The notes under the pieces were generated by a model that did not search any database, was not told the DNA's origin, and saw nothing but the letters and a program-made list of their open reading frames with translations. From contig NZ_BMDQ01000001.1 in assembly GCF_014635865.1 (NCBI RefSeq), forward strand, positions 62,001 to 126,000: a stretch of 64,000 nt of DNA, given 5' to 3'. Numbering within the stretch: the first letter of the stretch is position 1; each line of letters begins with the position of its first letter. This DNA comes from Winogradskyella haliclonae. GTDB taxonomy: Bacteria > Bacteroidota > Bacteroidia > Flavobacteriales > Flavobacteriaceae. Shown piece after piece: positions 1 to 7,984 of the stretch. Both the position numbers and the translations under genes were made by a program.

Positions 1-768
1 TTCGTCTTCTTCAACACGAATAATTTTCTCTACATGTTCTTTTATAATCGGAAAATTACGGTCACCTAAATGCGTTCTTAAGCCATCTGCAACTGTGTGG
101 AAACTATCATTGGTTTCTATCTTTCCAGAAATTAAAGAACGGTAAGCATCATCTGCCTCCATTGGCTCGCCTCCCATAACTTTACAGTTTTTTGAAAAAT
201 TATGTGCTGCTAAAGCGGTACCTGCAATTAGTCCACCACCGCCAACTGGCGTTAAAATTACGTCTAATTCAGGATATTCCTCTAACAACTCCATGGCAGC
301 TGTGCTATTACCATAAATAACCTCATCTTGATTAGATGGGTGCATAAAAGAAGCGCCTTTTTCTTCTTTTATTTTGTTGGCTGTTGCTTCTCTCGCCTGA
401 GGTGTGGACTCACATTCAATGATTTCTCCATTATACGTCTTTACACCATTCTTTTTTACTTGAGGTGCATTCTCAGGCATTACGATATATGCTTTTACAT
501 CTAATTTCTGAGCTGCTAGCGATACTGCTTGAGCAAAATTTCCTGATGAGTGTGTTACCACACCACGGCTCCTTTCTTCCTCAGATAGAGATAATATAGC
601 ATTTGCTGCTCCACGCATTTTAAACGCACCCATCTTCTGAAAGTTCTCACATTTAAATACGATATTAGTACCAACCATTTCATCAATTAAGCTAGAACTT
701 AACACTGGTGTTTTATGAATAAAAGGTTTTATTCTATTATGGACTTCTATGAGGGTTGCTTTATCCAA
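1..768 (-). CDS. PLP-dependent threonine dehydratase/serine racemase family protein (3' end outside window)
   Basis: The visible 256 codons encode the N-terminal and central part of a fold-type II PLP enzyme that would deaminate or racemise threonine, serine or hydroxyaspartate. Seen: the PLP lysine in GAFKMRGA (Lys50), the substrate loop SSGNFAQ and the phosphate-binding loop PVGGGGL. The family is about 315-325 residues, so roughly 60 residues lie beyond position 1, and a regulatory ACT domain cannot be excluded. No ATG exists between the upstream in-frame TAG and the conserved N-terminus. I take TTG at 768-766 as the start, one base past the paaG stop, with AAAGGA at 781-776 at good Shine-Dalgarno distance. 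It is probably the last visible cistron of the paa transcript, though its reaction is not a phenylacetate step. Exact substrate unknown. Confidence 0.88.
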   Translation of the reverse strand, partial: MDKATLIEVHNRIKPFIHKTPVLSSSLIDEMVGTNIVFKCENFQKMGAFKMRGAANAILSLSEEERSRGVVTHSSGNFAQAVSLAAQKLDVKAYIVMPENAPQVKKNGVKTYNGEIIECESTPQAREATANKIKEEKGASFMHPSNQDEVIYGNSTAAMELLEEYPELDVILTPVGGGGLIAGTALAAHNFSKNCKVMGGEPMEADDAYRSLISGKIETNDSFHTVADGLRTHLGDRNFPIIKEHVEKIIRVEEDE

Positions 769-769
769 A

Positions 770-1549
770 TTAGTTTCCTTTGAAATTTGGCTTACGTTTT
801 TCTATAAATGCAGCGACACCTTCTACATAATCATTACTACTTGCTGCTTTGATTTGTAATTTAGACTCTAAAGCCAACTGATCTTCTAAAGTATTTGTCA
901 TTGACTTATTGAACAATTCTTTAATAAAACCTAATGCCTTAGTCGGCATATTGGCCAACTTTTCGGCTAATTGGCTTACTGTCTCTTCAAAACTATCTAA
1001 TGACACACATCTGTAAATCATACCCATTTTTTCAGCTTCTTCAGCCGAAATTTTATCGCCTAGCATGGCCAAAGCCTGAGCTTTCTGAAAGCCTATTAGA
1101 CGTGGTAAAAAGAATGTTCCTGCACTATCTGGCACTAAACCAATTAAACTAAATGCTTGAATAAAACTTACCTTTTCATGTGCCAAGACAATATCACAGG
1201 CCAGTGCAATATTAGCTCCAGCACCAGCAGCGACACCATTTACAGCTCCAATAATTGGTTTTTTTATTGAACGTAATCTCATTATTATTGGATTGTAGTG
1301 TTCTTCTAATATCTTTTTAAATCCTGGATTCAATTCTGGAGATGTCACTTCTTTTAAATCTTGACCCGCACAAAATGCTTTGCCATTTCCTCTTAGTACA
1401 ATTGCTCTTATATCATCGTTAGATTCACAATCATCTAATATTGACTGCAATCTTAAAGCCATCTCACGATTAAAGCTATTAAATACTTCGGGTCTGTTAA
1501 GTGCTATATAAGCTACTTTATTTTCTATTTTTATTTCTATAGAATTCAT
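770..1549 (-). CDS. paaG: 2-(1,2-epoxy-1,2-dihydrophenyl)acetyl-CoA isomerase PaaG
   Basis: A crotonase-fold enzyme of 259 residues. In the phenylacetate pathway PaaG isomerises the ring-epoxide made by PaaABCE to the oxepin-CoA. Seen: the oxyanion-hole segments FCAGQDL (about 59-65) and GAVNGVAAGAGA (101-112), the acidic catalytic position Asp141 in GLVPDSAG, and a C-terminus EGVAAFIEKRKPNF that matches PaaG proteins much better than beta-oxidation hydratases. It is separated from paaD by 239 bp, yet follows it on the same strand, so it is probably co-transcribed or has its own weak promoter. Starts at ATG. General enoyl-CoA hydratase is the only serious alternative. Confidence 0.9.
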   Translation of the reverse strand: MNSIEIKIENKVAYIALNRPEVFNSFNREMALRLQSILDDCESNDDIRAIVLRGNGKAFCAGQDLKEVTSPELNPGFKKILEEHYNPIIMRLRSIKKPIIGAVNGVAAGAGANIALACDIVLAHEKVSFIQAFSLIGLVPDSAGTFFLPRLIGFQKAQALAMLGDKISAEEAEKMGMIYRCVSLDSFEETVSQLAEKLANMPTKALGFIKELFNKSMTNTLEDQLALESKLQIKAASSNDYVEGVAAFIEKRKPNFKGN

Positions 1550-1740
1550 ATATTTTTATTTCTTTCTATTCATTTTTGTCTTGACACAAAAACGAATCAA
1601 AAAAGTCAAGTTGAAATGAGGAATTTTTCAATCATGTTTCACAAATTGAAAACCAAAAATAAAATCTAAATTCAGCCCAAGGTTTCCTGAATTCTTAACG
1701 ATTTGATTTTCATATTCTGCATTTCAACAGTTATTTCAAT

Positions 1741-1771
1741 GCTTCGCATTTATCATATCTAAAAGCGAAGC
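1741..1771 (-). other. stem-loop downstream of paaD
   Basis: GCTTCGC (1741-1747) and GCGAAGC (1765-1771) are perfect 7-bp inverted copies with a 17-nt spacer, 18 nt past the paaD stop. There is no T tract on the minus strand, so this is a possible RNA-processing or stabilising hairpin rather than a convincing intrinsic terminator. The rest of the 239-bp paaD-paaG gap holds nothing I recognise. Confidence 0.4.
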
Positions 1772-1788
1772 GGTCTATTCTCTATTGC

Positions 1789-2289
1789 CTACTTAAGACA
1801 TTTAAAATAATCGAATGGTTCTTGGCAGTATTCACACTGAAATTGTGCTTTACAAGCCGTTGAACCAAATTGACTTACTAATCGGGTGTTTTTAGAACCG
1901 CAATTGGTACATTTCACTAGTTTTTTTCCTTCAAGCAGTACCGCCTTATCTGCTTCTGTTTCTAGGGGTGCTGCAATACCATAATCTTCTAATGCTTTAC
2001 GGCCTCTTGGTGTAATCCAATCCGTAGTCCAAGCTGGATATAGAATTAGCTCAATTTCAGATTCGTAACCTGCATCTTTTAGAGCTTTTTTTATATCATC
2101 ACCTATAACATCCATTGCTGGACAGCCACTATAAGTTGGCGTAATTTCAACTTTAACAACACTCGCTTCAATAATTGCGGAACGAACAACGCCCATATCC
2201 ATAATAGACAGAACCGGAATTTCAGGGTCTGACACCTGCTCTAATATTGGTATTAATCTCTTATCGATATTTTGGTCTATTGCTACCAT
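1789..2289 (-). CDS. paaD: phenylacetate-CoA oxygenase component PaaD
   Basis: 166 residues: an N-terminal DUF59/MIP18-type domain (about 10-100, with the conserved SDPEIPVLSIMDMG start and YSGCPAM) and a C-terminal zinc-ribbon-like segment with paired cysteines CTNCGS and CEYCQE. PaaD is thought to help load or maintain the iron or iron-sulfur centres of the PaaABCE epoxidase, by analogy with MIP18/SufT proteins. It overlaps paaC by 7 bp, which implies translational coupling inside the paa operon. Start ATG, length normal for the family. Function is from family knowledge; only the domains and motifs are seen directly. Confidence 0.94.
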   Translation of the reverse strand: MVAIDQNIDKRLIPILEQVSDPEIPVLSIMDMGVVRSAIIEASVVKVEITPTYSGCPAMDVIGDDIKKALKDAGYESEIELILYPAWTTDWITPRGRKALEDYGIAAPLETEADKAVLLEGKKLVKCTNCGSKNTRLVSQFGSTACKAQFQCEYCQEPFDYFKCLK

Positions 2290-3038
2290 TCCATATTTGG
2301 GTAGGTTCTTTGCATGTATTGTAAATCGGCTAATAAATAACCTAAATGCTCAGTATGAATGCCTTGTTTTCCACCTTTTTGAAACCATTTAGATTCTGGT
2401 GTTTTTAATCTTGCTTCTTCAAGAAGTTCGCTAACTGATTTATAATAGTTCTCCTTTAGTTTTGTAACATCAACACCGACACCTTCCGCAACCATAGCTT
2501 TATCTGCACCTGTTTGATGAAATAATTCATCTGTGTACGTCCATAAATCATTAATAGCTTCTTGCATTTTCTGATTGCTTTCCTCAGTTCCGTCACCTAA
2601 TCGCTTTACCCAATCTAAAGAAAAACGTTCATGATAACTCACTTCTTTGACACATTTATTGGCTATAGCGGACAATGTTAAGTCAGAACTTTTTTGAAGC
2701 TCAGTAAGAAAAGCTAAATGATATACATCGAATAAAAATTGTCTTCCTATGGTATACGCAAAATTTGTATTAGGCTGTTCTGATAATAGGACATTTTTAT
2801 AGTCTCGCTCTTTACGAAGCATTGCAATATCGTCTTCTGTTCTGCCATCTCCAGCAATTTTAGCTGCATATTGAAAGTAGCTACGTACCTGACCAAATAA
2901 ATCCAGTGAGATATTTGTACAAGCGATATCAGTTTCTAGCGTTGGGCCATGTCCACAAAGTTCACCCATTCGCTGTCCTAGAATTAGGCTATTATCTGCA
3001 ATACCAAGAATGTAATTATATAAGTTTTCGTTTTTCAT
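2283..3038 (-). CDS. paaC: phenylacetyl-CoA epoxidase subunit PaaC
   Basis: 251 residues of the ferritin-like PaaC family, the structural partner of the catalytic PaaA in the multicomponent phenylacetyl-CoA epoxidase. Recognised from NYILGIADNSLILGQRMGEL near the N-terminus, the YFQYAAKI helix and the KCVKEVSYHERFSLDWV helix. PaaC proteins keep the four-helix fold but not the working diiron site. The start overlaps the paaB stop by one base (TAATG), and the stop overlaps paaD by 7 bp: tight coupling and a fixed subunit ratio are likely. Normal length, no sign of damage. Confidence 0.95.
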   Translation of the reverse strand: MKNENLYNYILGIADNSLILGQRMGELCGHGPTLETDIACTNISLDLFGQVRSYFQYAAKIAGDGRTEDDIAMLRKERDYKNVLLSEQPNTNFAYTIGRQFLFDVYHLAFLTELQKSSDLTLSAIANKCVKEVSYHERFSLDWVKRLGDGTEESNQKMQEAINDLWTYTDELFHQTGADKAMVAEGVGVDVTKLKENYYKSVSELLEEARLKTPESKWFQKGGKQGIHTEHLGYLLADLQYMQRTYPNMEW

Positions 3039-3325
3039 TACATGTGCTTTACTTCATCCGGTAAATCATAAAATGTAGGATGACGATATACTTTATCTTG
3101 GGCAGGCTCAAATAACTCCCCATTATTTTCAGGGTTTGAAGCAGTAATGTGTTTGGATTCCACAACCCAAATACTCACACCTTCATTTCGTCTTGTATAT
3201 ACATCACGCGCATTCTCTAGTGCCATATCAGAATCTGCAGCATGCAAACTACCACAATGCCTGTGTTCTAATCCGTTTTTACTTCTTACGAAGATTTCCC
3301 AAAGGGGCCAATTTTTAGTTGACAT
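3038..3325 (-). CDS. paaB: phenylacetyl-CoA epoxidase subunit PaaB
   Basis: A 95-residue small subunit. Seen: WPLWEIFVRSKNGLEHRHCGSLHA at the N-terminus and ARDVYTRRNEGVSIWVV in the middle, the hallmark pattern of PaaB, which bridges PaaA-PaaC heterodimers and is needed for electron transfer from PaaE. It lies between paaA and paaC and shares one base with paaC. The 74-bp gap to paaA is unusually long for this otherwise tight operon and contains short direct repeats. Start ATG at 3325. Confidence 0.95.
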   Translation of the reverse strand: MSTKNWPLWEIFVRSKNGLEHRHCGSLHAADSDMALENARDVYTRRNEGVSIWVVESKHITASNPENNGELFEPAQDKVYRHPTFYDLPDEVKHM

Positions 3326-3329
3326 AAAT

Positions 3330-3363
3330 TCTAGTATTGAGATATCTAGTATTGAGTATTGAG
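3330..3363. repeat. short direct repeats in the paaA-paaB gap
   Basis: TCTAGTATTGAG occurs at 3330-3341 and 3345-3356, followed by a partial copy TATTGAG at 3357-3363. The following bases carry an imperfect inverted copy (TACTCAACTCTCATATC, about 3379-3395). The block is AT-rich, low in complexity and inserted between two genes of one operon. It resembles the short dispersed intergenic repeats common in flavobacterial genomes. Whether it recurs elsewhere in the genome cannot be seen here. Confidence 0.55.
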
Positions 3364-3399
3364 AAAATTAAAATCTTACTACTCAACTCTCATATCTAA

Positions 3400-4356
3400 T
3401 TAAACTACTTGTTTTTCTTTTCTTGCTTGTTTCTTCTCAGCATGTGCCATTGCTGCATCTCGGACCCATTCGCCACGTTCCCATGCACCAACTCTTGCCT
3501 TCATACGTTGTTTATTCATTGGTCCGTGACCTTTTACCACCTGCCAAAACTCGTCCCAATCGATTTCTCCAAAGTCGTAGCTACCACGTTCTTCATTCCA
3601 TTTTAAATCTGGATCTGGAATTGTAAGTCCAATTAAATCTGCCTGAGGAACTGTTTGGTCAATAAATTGCTGACGCAAATCGTCATTAGACTTACGCTTC
3701 AGTTTCCATTTCATAGATTGCTCAGTGTGAACAGACACATCATCAGTAGGACCTAACATCATTAAACTTGGCCACCACCATCTGTTTAAGGCATCTTGAG
3801 CCATGTCCTTTTGTTCTGGTGTCCCATTAGCCAACTTCATCATAATCTCAAAACCTTGACGTTGATGAAAGCTTTCTTCTTTACACACGCGAATCATTGC
3901 GCGAGCATATGGTCCATAAGAGGTATTACAGAGTGGCACTTGATTGATAATGGCTGCGCCATCCACTAACCATCCAATGGCTCCCATGTCTGCCCAGGTA
4001 ATTGTTGGATAGTTAAATATACTTGAGTATTTCGCTTTACCCGTATGCAATTGTTCGTACATTTCATCCCTAGAAATACCTAATGTCTCTGTTGCAGAAT
4101 ATAGATATAATCCGTGCCCAGCTTCGTCCTGTACTTTAGCCAACAGGGCTACTTTTCTTCTTAGGGAAGGTGCTCTAGTAATCCAGTTGCCTTCAGGAAG
4201 CATCCCAACAATTTCAGAATGCGCATGTTGAGACATTTGCCGGATATGGGTTTTTCGGTACTTCTCAGGCATCCAGTCTTTAGGTTCAATCTTTTCGTCT
4301 CTTGCGATTCGTTCTTCGAAATGCTTCTCTAAACTTTTAATCTGCTCTTCACTCAT
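3400..4356 (-). CDS. paaA: phenylacetyl-CoA epoxidase catalytic subunit PaaA
   Basis: 318 residues, the diiron oxygenase that adds one oxygen to the aromatic ring of phenylacetyl-CoA. The carboxylate/histidine ligand pattern is intact: Glu48 (SEIVG), Glu78-x-x-His81 (DEAGHGLY) and Glu161-x-x-His164 (ESFHQRQG). The [10 protein letters not shown] and [20 protein letters not shown] segments are typical of PaaA. The C-terminus is a Lys/Ala-rich tail. It follows paaE by 63 bp, starts at ATG and has normal family length. Reductant should come from PaaE through its 2Fe-2S domain. Confidence 0.96.
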   Translation of the reverse strand: MSEEQIKSLEKHFEERIARDEKIEPKDWMPEKYRKTHIRQMSQHAHSEIVGMLPEGNWITRAPSLRRKVALLAKVQDEAGHGLYLYSATETLGISRDEMYEQLHTGKAKYSSIFNYPTITWADMGAIGWLVDGAAIINQVPLCNTSYGPYARAMIRVCKEESFHQRQGFEIMMKLANGTPEQKDMAQDALNRWWWPSLMMLGPTDDVSVHTEQSMKWKLKRKSNDDLRQQFIDQTVPQADLIGLTIPDPDLKWNEERGSYDFGEIDWDEFWQVVKGHGPMNKQRMKARVGAWERGEWVRDAAMAHAEKKQARKEKQVV

Positions 4357-4393
4357 AGTTTTAGCTTTTAGCTGTTGGCTTTAGGCCACAAGC
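4357..4393. repeat. low-complexity GCTAAAAGC-type repeat between paaE and paaA
   Basis: On the minus strand the gap reads as reiterated variants of AGC-CAACAGC-TAAAAGC-TAAAA just before the paaA ATG. Such AGCTAAAAGC stutters are frequent intergenic filler in flavobacteria. It may have arisen by slippage. It lies in the 5' untranslated spacer of paaA, so it could alter translation initiation. Confidence 0.45.
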
Positions 4394-4419
4394 GAGTTAA
4401 TTTTCTTTTTCAATATATT

Positions 4420-5493
4420 TTAAACATCAAAATCGACTACCACTTTATCTGATGTCGGTACTGCTTGACAACTTAATACTAAGTTTTGCGATACTTCTTT
4501 GTCATCTAAAGCATAATTAATTTTCATTTCAACAGAGCCTTCTTTTACTTCACACTTGCATGTACTGCACACACCACCTTTACATGCAAAAGGTAAATCT
4601 GCACCGGCACCAAGGGCGGCGTCCAGAATATTGTCGTACTCTTTTGTCATAGTGAATAAGAATTCTTTTCCACCATCAACGATGGTCACTTCAGTACCTT
4701 CAACATTTTGTTGCGCTAAGCGCTCCGCACGTTTAATATCTTCTTCTGAAAGTCCAGTAACAAACAATTCGTAATGCACGAGTTCTTTTGGCAATCCTGC
4801 ATCAATTAGATACTGACTCACATACTTCACCATCTGCTCTGGCCCGCATAAAAACACTTCGTTAGTATCTGGTATATCTATAAAAGTACCTGTGAGTATT
4901 TTCATTTTTTCATCATCAAAACGACCGTTAAATAGCTCAATATCACGTCGTTCTTTAGTGAGAAAATAATAAATCTCTAATCTTCCAAAATACGTATTAC
5001 GCAGCTGTTCTAACTCTTCTTTAAAGATAATAGATTTCGCCGTTTTATTGACATAAAATAATTTGCAGGTCGAATTAGGTTCTGCCTCCAAATGTGCTTT
5101 TATCATTGACAACACAGGTGTAATCCCGCTACCTGCCGCAAAGAACAAATAGTTTTTAGATGCATCTGGGTTAACATCAACGCCAAACACCCCACTTGGC
5201 TCCATAACTTCTAGAACACTACCAGCAGTTAACTCTTCATTTACATATGTTGAAAATTTACCGCCAGGTATTTGTTTTACTGCTACTTGCCATATTTCTT
5301 GATTTGGACTCGAACATAATGAGTACGATCGACGAACATCTTCACCATTAATATCTGCCTTTAAGGTTAAATGCTGTCCTTGGCGAAAATGAAATTCTTC
5401 ATGTAATTCATTAGGAACATCAAAAGTTATTACTGATGTGTCCTCCGTTTCTTTGTATATATCTGCAACTTTTAAGTTGTGAAATTGAGCCAT
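4420..5493 (-). CDS. paaE: phenylacetyl-CoA epoxidase reductase subunit PaaE
   Basis: A 357-residue ferredoxin-reductase-like protein carrying electrons from NAD(P)H to PaaA. Domain order: FAD-binding barrel (RRSYSLCSSP), NAD-binding domain (FFAAGSGITPVLSMI, FLCGPEQMV), then a plant-type 2Fe-2S domain with Cys304, Cys309, Cys312 and Cys342. I place the start at ATG 5493. The open frame extends to a TTG at 5523, but that TTG lies inside the operator palindrome next to the predicted transcription start, and the extra ten residues do not look like the family. First gene of the paa catabolic operon. Confidence 0.95.
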   Translation of the reverse strand: MAQFHNLKVADIYKETEDTSVITFDVPNELHEEFHFRQGQHLTLKADINGEDVRRSYSLCSSPNQEIWQVAVKQIPGGKFSTYVNEELTAGSVLEVMEPSGVFGVDVNPDASKNYLFFAAGSGITPVLSMIKAHLEAEPNSTCKLFYVNKTAKSIIFKEELEQLRNTYFGRLEIYYFLTKERRDIELFNGRFDDEKMKILTGTFIDIPDTNEVFLCGPEQMVKYVSQYLIDAGLPKELVHYELFVTGLSEEDIKRAERLAQQNVEGTEVTIVDGGKEFLFTMTKEYDNILDAALGAGADLPFACKGGVCSTCKCEVKEGSVEMKINYALDDKEVSQNLVLSCQAVPTSDKVVVDFDV

Positions 5494-5513
5494 GGTTTTT
5501 TTATAATATCTCA

Positions 5514-5533
5514 AAACTAACAATTGTTAGTTT
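5514..5533. promoter_or_regulatory. perfect 20-bp palindrome, candidate TetR (PaaR-type) operator
   Basis: AAACTAACAATTGTTAGTTT is self-complementary over all 20 bases (centre between 5523 and 5524). It lies 21 bp upstream of the paaE ATG, just downstream of a -7 box at 5547-5540, so a bound protein would cover positions about +1 to +20 of the transcript. Placement directly after the tetR gene and before the paa operon fits a repressor lifted by an acyl-CoA-type ligand. Operator function is inferred from position and symmetry. Confidence 0.75.
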
Positions 5534-5539
5534 AAGATA

Positions 5540-5547
5540 CAAAGTTA
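5540..5547 (-). promoter_or_regulatory. -7 promoter element of the paa operon
   Basis: The minus strand reads TAACTTTG, an exact match to the Bacteroidota -7 consensus TAnnTTTG, 47 bp upstream of the paaE ATG. A clear -33 element is not obvious. The predicted start of transcription falls around 5533, at the edge of the palindrome. Confidence 0.65.
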
Positions 5548-5563
5548 TAAAATATAATCTAAA

Positions 5564-6133
5564 CTATTTGTTAATTCCGTTGAGTAGAATTTGACTTAAA
5601 CTTGTGGCAAGAGCCTCTTTATTAATGTCTTCTTTTTTTGGAATCCATAAATACAAAGATCTAAGTGTGGATAAAATTGAAAATAAGGTCACTTCTACGT
5701 CTACTCTCTGCAGCTCTCCTTCTTTCATTCCTTGGTTTAGAATGTCTCTAAAATGATCTTCATATTGCTGTCTAAGTTCTAAATAATGAGCTCTCTTTTC
5801 TTCTAAATGCATCCAATCAGAATTTAATGCTGCTAAACCATCTGTGTTTTCGATAGCAATTTTTACATGCAAATCTATAATTTGCTCTAACTTTTTAATG
5901 CTATTAGAATCGTCTTCGATGATTTTATGCATCCCTGCAGTAAAATCTTCTGCAATAGCTAAAACAATATCTTGTAAGATGGCTTGCTTGGATGAAATAT
6001 GATTATAGAGACTGGCAGCTTTTATGCCCATTTCAGTTGCCAAATCCCGCATGGTTACAGCACTATACCCTTTATTTTTAAATAATCGAGCCGCGACTCT
6101 AAGTATTTCTTCTTTTCGGGTTTCTTTTTGCAT
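5564..6133 (-). CDS. TetR/AcrR family transcriptional regulator (probable phenylacetate repressor)
   Basis: 189 residues with an N-terminal TetR helix-turn-helix (about 8-55: AVTMRDLATEMGIKAASLYNHISSKQAIL) and an alpha-helical ligand domain. The first ATG is at 6133; a TTG two codons upstream is less likely. It sits directly upstream of paaE on the same strand, with a perfect palindrome in between. I therefore infer that it represses the paa operon and senses phenylacetyl-CoA or a later intermediate, as known for PaaR-type TetR proteins in other phyla. The ligand is not shown by the sequence. Confidence 0.88.
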   Translation of the reverse strand: MQKETRKEEILRVAARLFKNKGYSAVTMRDLATEMGIKAASLYNHISSKQAILQDIVLAIAEDFTAGMHKIIEDDSNSIKKLEQIIDLHVKIAIENTDGLAALNSDWMHLEEKRAHYLELRQQYEDHFRDILNQGMKEGELQRVDVEVTLFSILSTLRSLYLWIPKKEDINKEALATSLSQILLNGINK

Positions 6134-6180
6134 TAACAATCGAGAATAAATATGTTATTTGGTAAGTTATTACTTTAAAA

Positions 6181-6210
6181 CTTGACTCTAAAACAATAAT
6201 TTTACGTTTA
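6181..6210 (+). promoter_or_regulatory. candidate promoter of the aromatic amino acid hydroxylase gene
   Basis: CTTG (6181-6184), an 18-bp spacer and TACGTTTA (6203-6210) approximate the Bacteroidota -33/-7 pair. The predicted transcription start would be about 8 bases before the ATG at 6225, giving a very short leader. Confidence 0.5.
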
Positions 6211-6213
6211 GTA

Positions 6214-6221
6214 CAAATATA
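6214..6221 (-). promoter_or_regulatory. -7 element of the tetR gene
   Basis: The minus strand reads TATATTTG, an exact TAnnTTTG match, about 80 bp upstream of the tetR ATG. It overlaps the 5' leader of the divergent hydroxylase gene, so the two promoters are interleaved and may compete. Confidence 0.55.
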
Positions 6222-6224
6222 CGC

Positions 6225-7982
6225 ATGAACAAGAATTTTGAAACCAACCCTTTAATTGACCTATTGCCTCCACATTTGAAGCAATTCATTAAACCTCAAA
6301 ATTACGACAACTATTCGCCAATAAACCAAGCTGTATGGCGTTTTGTGATGCGCAAAAATATTTCGTACTTAGGCAAAGTTGCGCATAAATCTTATCTCAA
6401 AGGTCTAGACTTAACTGGAATTTCTATAGATGAAATTCCTAGTATGTATGGCATGAACCGCATTCTAAAAGAAATAGGATGGGCTGCTGTAGCTGTAGAT
6501 GGTTTTATACCACCTAACGCTTTTATGGAATTTCAAGCTTATAAAGTCCTAGTGATTGCTTCAGATATTCGTCAGCTCGAAAATATAGAATACACACCTG
6601 CTCCAGATATCATTCATGAAGCTGCAGGTCATGCACCAATTATAGCCAATCCAGACTATGCTGAATATCTGAGGCGTTTTGGCGAAATAGGTGCCAAAGC
6701 CATTTTATCGTCACATGATAATGACATGTACGAAGCAGTGCGAAGGCTTTCTATATTGAAAGAAGCTAAAAATTCTAAGCAAGAGGATATTGACAAAGCT
6801 GAAGCAGAAGTCTACAAACTTCAAAATAAAAAAGTACCGCTATCTGAAATGGCTCAAATACGAAATCTTCATTGGTGGACAGTTGAGTATGGATTAATTG
6901 GCCATACTGATAAACCAAGACTTTATGGTGCTGGACTACTATCTTCAATAGGTGAAAGCAAATGGTGTTTGTCTGAAGAGGTGAAAAAAATTCCGTATTC
7001 TATAAAAGCTGCAGAAACTGAGTTTGATATTACTAAACCGCAACCTCAGCTTTTTGTAACGCCAGATTTCTCCTATTTAATGCAAGTTCTTGATGAGTTT
7101 GCAAACACCATGGCACTAAGAAAAGGTGGATGGCGTGGTTTGAGCAAATTAATTGAATCTAAAAAAGTAGGTACAATTGAACTAAATACTGGATTGCAAA
7201 TTTCTGGGGTATTTACAAGAATGATTCGTGACGAAGATAATCAAGTGGTATTCTTTAAAACCGAAGGACCAACAGCTTTAGCGAATCGTGAAAAAGAACT
7301 TATTGGTCATGGCATAGAAACTCATACCAAAGGATTTAGCTCACCGATTGGACGATTAAAAGGTATAAATTTGGCTATTGAAGATATGGGACCTAGAGAC
7401 CTAAAAGCCTATAACTTTTATGACAATAAACGCATCGCATTTGAGTACGAAAGTGGTATTACCGTTGAAGGTTTAAATATTACTGGTATTAGAAACCTGC
7501 AAGGGAAACTAATTTTAATTCAGTTTGAAGATTGTACTGTCAAATACAATGATGAGATTTTATTCTCTCCTAAAGACGGTACTTTTGATTTGGCTGTAGG
7601 CTCTTCTATAGTTTCTGCCTATGCTGGCAGTGCTGATTATCATTCTTTTGAAAACTTATATCATGTTTCTGAGAATACAACGATTCAACCAGAAACGGAT
7701 GAAACAAAGATTAAACTTAAAGCGTTGTACCAAAAAATCAGAGATTTAAGGCATAACAATTCTGCTACTTTTTCGGATATAGAATCTGTGTTAGAAACAC
7801 TTAAGACGAATCATTCTCAAGATTGGTTATTGTCTCTAGAACTTTTAGAATTGGCAGACAAGTATAATTTTTCGGACTTGAAAGTGAAAGCTCATGACTA
7901 CTTAAACGAACAAAAGAGTAGTCAACCCGACATTGCGCACTTAATTGATGATGGGTTAGAGATTATAAACGAAATGCATTAA
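6225..7982 (+). CDS. aromatic amino acid hydroxylase (phenylalanine 4-monooxygenase family) with long C-terminal extension
   Basis: 585 residues. The first ~330 form a pterin-dependent hydroxylase: iron ligands His131 and His136 in IIHEAAGHAP and Glu221 in WWTVEYGLIG, followed by RLYGAGLLSS. The probable reaction is phenylalanine to tyrosine with tetrahydropterin and O2. Bacterial PAH is usually about 260-300 residues; here about 250 extra residues follow (beta-rich, with FEYESGITVEGLNITG, then a helical tail). No known domain is recognised in that part. Divergent from the paa regulator, and only 2 bp before the rhodanese gene. The fused architecture is, to my knowledge, common in Bacteroidota, but its C-terminal role is unknown. 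Confidence 0.9.
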   Translation: MNKNFETNPLIDLLPPHLKQFIKPQNYDNYSPINQAVWRFVMRKNISYLGKVAHKSYLKGLDLTGISIDEIPSMYGMNRILKEIGWAAVAVDGFIPPNAFMEFQAYKVLVIASDIRQLENIEYTPAPDIIHEAAGHAPIIANPDYAEYLRRFGEIGAKAILSSHDNDMYEAVRRLSILKEAKNSKQEDIDKAEAEVYKLQNKKVPLSEMAQIRNLHWWTVEYGLIGHTDKPRLYGAGLLSSIGESKWCLSEEVKKIPYSIKAAETEFDITKPQPQLFVTPDFSYLMQVLDEFANTMALRKGGWRGLSKLIESKKVGTIELNTGLQISGVFTRMIRDEDNQVVFFKTEGPTALANREKELIGHGIETHTKGFSSPIGRLKGINLAIEDMGPRDLKAYNFYDNKRIAFEYESGITVEGLNITGIRNLQGKLILIQFEDCTVKYNDEILFSPKDGTFDLAVGSSIVSAYAGSADYHSFENLYHVSENTTIQPETDETKIKLKALYQKIRDLRHNNSATFSDIESVLETLKTNHSQDWLLSLELLELADKYNFSDLKVKAHDYLNEQKSSQPDIAHLIDDGLEIINEMH

Positions 7983-7984
7983 AC

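Noticed and set aside
1741-1771. GCTTCGC/GCGAAGC hairpin as terminator of paaD
   Set aside because: No T tract on the transcribed strand, and paaG follows on the same strand. Kept only as a stem-loop.
5494-5523. N-terminal extension of paaE from TTG 5523
   Set aside because: The TTG falls within the 20-bp palindrome and next to the predicted transcription start; family similarity begins at ATG 5493.
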